Source: PALSA-1440 sp050011195 (GTDB lineage Bacteria; Verrucomicrobiota; Verrucomicrobiia; Limisphaerales; UBA8199). Taken from it: a DNA stretch of 15,465 nucleotides. The stretch covers positions 1-15,465 of the forward strand of contig JBEKJO010000146.1 of assembly GCA_050011195.1 (NCBI GenBank), read 5' to 3'. The position numbers and the translations under genes are program-made. Shown in pieces: positions 14,221 through 15,465 of the stretch. The notes beneath the pieces are model-generated. The model was not told the DNA's origin, did no database searches, and worked only from the letters and a program-made list of their open reading frames with translations. Positions within the stretch are counted from its first letter, which is position 1, and each line of letters opens with the position of its first letter.

Positions 14221-15027
14221 ATGCCTATGAGCGCTAAATCTTGTTTGTACCTGGCCGCCTTGTTGATCTCCACCTGCCTTTCCGTTCAAGCCGGCTTGCC
14301 CATCATAGTTGCATCGGATAGCGCCAATAACGTGCAATACGCACCACAGCCGAACCACAACTGGTCGCCCATCAATGGCGGGTTTGGTTACAATGTTTGG
14401 ACGCCCCTGGCCGATACCGGCGGCGGCGGCACCTACATGGAAGGCGTGGGCGTGAATGGCCGCCAGGTGGACGGGAATTATTCCTTTGCGCTTTATGCGG
14501 GCGGCGGGTCGTATGACATTTCCCGCCAGCTAGCCACTCCCATCACCGGGATAGGCGAGTTCGACATTGTCACCCGCTTCGATATCGCGGGCGCCGGACC
14601 CAACCTGGTGAATATTCGCGCCGGGAACAATACCAGTGCCTTTAGTGGCGGGGAACTGCTCTCCTTCGGGATCGTCAACGGGAACGAGTTGAGCTATACG
14701 GATGGCTCGGGTTTTAACCTCCTGCCTTCGGGCGAGGCGCGCGGCAGCGTCTGGAGCTGGAACGTTGATTTCAACTCGACGGCGGGCACCTATTCGCTCT
14801 CCGTCACGAACTTAGGCGGAGGGTACGCGGCGACCGTCAGTGGCAGTTTGGAAGCCAGCGGGACGAGCGTTGACTCGTTCGCGGTGATCAATTCCAGTAC
14901 CGGCAACAACCAGAACGTAGTCTTTGACCTTCCGACGTTCAGCGTCTCGGAGGTTCCGGAACCGTCAATTTTGTCGCTCGTGGGTTTAGGCCTGGCAGCC
15001 CTGCTCTGCGCTCGTCGGCGCAGTTAA
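14221..15027 (+). CDS. PEP-CTERM sorting-domain surface protein
   Basis: The 268-residue protein has a signal peptide (1 to about 24; SAKSCLYLAALLISTCLSVQ) and a C-terminal PEP-CTERM signal at 245-268: VPEPSILSLVGLGLAALLC followed by ARRRS. PEP-CTERM proteins are exported, then anchored or processed by an exosortase and are often tied to exopolysaccharide. Between the signals is a Gly/Asn/Ser-rich, mostly beta domain (for example GGFGYNVWTPLADTGGGGTY and FDIVTRFDIAG), resembling a lectin/jelly-roll-like secreted domain. I cannot name its ligand or activity. A second in-frame ATG at 14227 gives almost the same signal peptide, and neither has a ribosome binding site. It sits alone behind its own promoter. 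No exosortase gene is in the window. Confidence 0.9.
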   Translation: MPMSAKSCLYLAALLISTCLSVQAGLPIIVASDSANNVQYAPQPNHNWSPINGGFGYNVWTPLADTGGGGTYMEGVGVNGRQVDGNYSFALYAGGGSYDISRQLATPITGIGEFDIVTRFDIAGAGPNLVNIRAGNNTSAFSGGELLSFGIVNGNELSYTDGSGFNLLPSGEARGSVWSWNVDFNSTAGTYSLSVTNLGGGYAATVSGSLEASGTSVDSFAVINSSTGNNQNVVFDLPTFSVSEVPEPSILSLVGLGLAALLCARRRS

Positions 15028-15465
15028 ATCCCTGGCCGGTTTCTTCCCAGCCCCGCCTCTGCGCGCCTTGCCGCTTGGCCGCGCCTCGGGGGGGAACTCT
15101 GGCGGTATTATGCTCTCGTGCCATTGTTGGCCCTTGGCCCTGGGTGCCACCCTGTAAACAGTCACACCGCATCCACGGTCCATTATATGGACAGTACAGC
15201 ATAGAACACGCGGAGTCAAAGCGGATTTGTCCGAAGTTATTCACCGGCCTGTTCACAGCGGACGCGGGAGACCGGCAATCTCCCTGCAAGCAGAAGATTG
15301 CGGCGGAGGGCTGAGCGCCGTCCGGCCATTTCCTCATGTAACCCATTTAACCTTAGAAATGCGCTGGGGACTTGCAAGATTGCACGAAATGCCCGCAAAC
15401 GCGCATATTTGATGACTGATTCACTTACAAATTCATGTTTTGGGCAGTCTGAGGCGCTCCAACTT
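15028..15465. other. Gene-free stretch at the right end
   Basis: I see no supportable gene in these 438 bases. ORFs on both strands are short, overlap one another and match nothing I recognise. A palindromic element GTCCAT-TAT-ATGGAC lies at 15178-15192. The last 100 bases are more AT-rich and may be the promoter region of a gene beyond the window. No convincing terminator follows the PEP-CTERM gene. Confidence 0.45.

Noticed and set aside
14939..15346. 135-codon minus frame at the right end
   Set aside because: It overlaps the 3' end of the PEP-CTERM gene, has Arg/Gly/Ala-rich low-information sequence, and no ribosome binding site or family resemblance.

Overview
The window looks like a chromosomal segment of a Verrucomicrobiota bacterium, probably of the Pedosphaera/Limisphaerales kind. 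This is inferred from gene content and style, not from a search. The clues are high GC, a protein with a PEP-CTERM exosortase signal plus the remains of a second one, a tricorn-like S41 peptidase, a large secreted GH38-like hydrolase, a long plant/cyanobacterial-type IspH, and a decayed copy of a coiled-coil 'WAFAGY..TPEAA' protein of a kind I associate with this phylum. I see no tRNA, rRNA, CRISPR array, transposase or phage gene.

Layout. At 1-672 (minus) is the N-terminal part of a secreted tricorn-like protease running off the left edge. At 965-2175 (plus) are a small DUF2007-type protein and a secreted protein of unknown function. Just after the second, in another frame, lies a convincing PEP-CTERM anchor (2208-2300) that the annotated protein no longer reaches. 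At 2292-5258 (minus) is a secreted GH38-like glycosidase, convergent with it. At 5496-7106 (plus) is a duplicated ABC-2 permease with no ATPase beside it, convergent with a stand-alone CBM48 glycogen-binding protein (7165-7443, minus). A 440-bp gene-free stretch follows, with a short tandem repeat and an AT-rich inverted repeat.

The central block (7884-11876, plus) reads as one operon: NfeD-like membrane protein, flotillin, PLDc_N small membrane protein, beta-carbonic anhydrase with a long C-terminal extension, and a one-TM protein whose GTG start overlaps the carbonic anhydrase stop. NfeD plus flotillin is a known membrane-microdomain pair. The carbonic anhydrase and the last gene are the unusual additions and the most interesting functional lead.

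Convergent to that operon on the minus strand are a secreted Cys-type glutathione peroxidase (13229-13777) and ispH (11895-13118), separated by a purine/G-rich microsatellite. Upstream of the peroxidase, on plus, sits a frameshifted pseudogene fragment (13813-14074), then a good sigma-70-like promoter (14169-14197) and an intact PEP-CTERM protein (14221-15027). The last 438 bp carry no gene I can support.

The clearest non-obvious signals are the two gene remnants in 'empty' DNA and the flotillin/carbonic anhydrase operon. I did not find a clearly new defence or mobile system.
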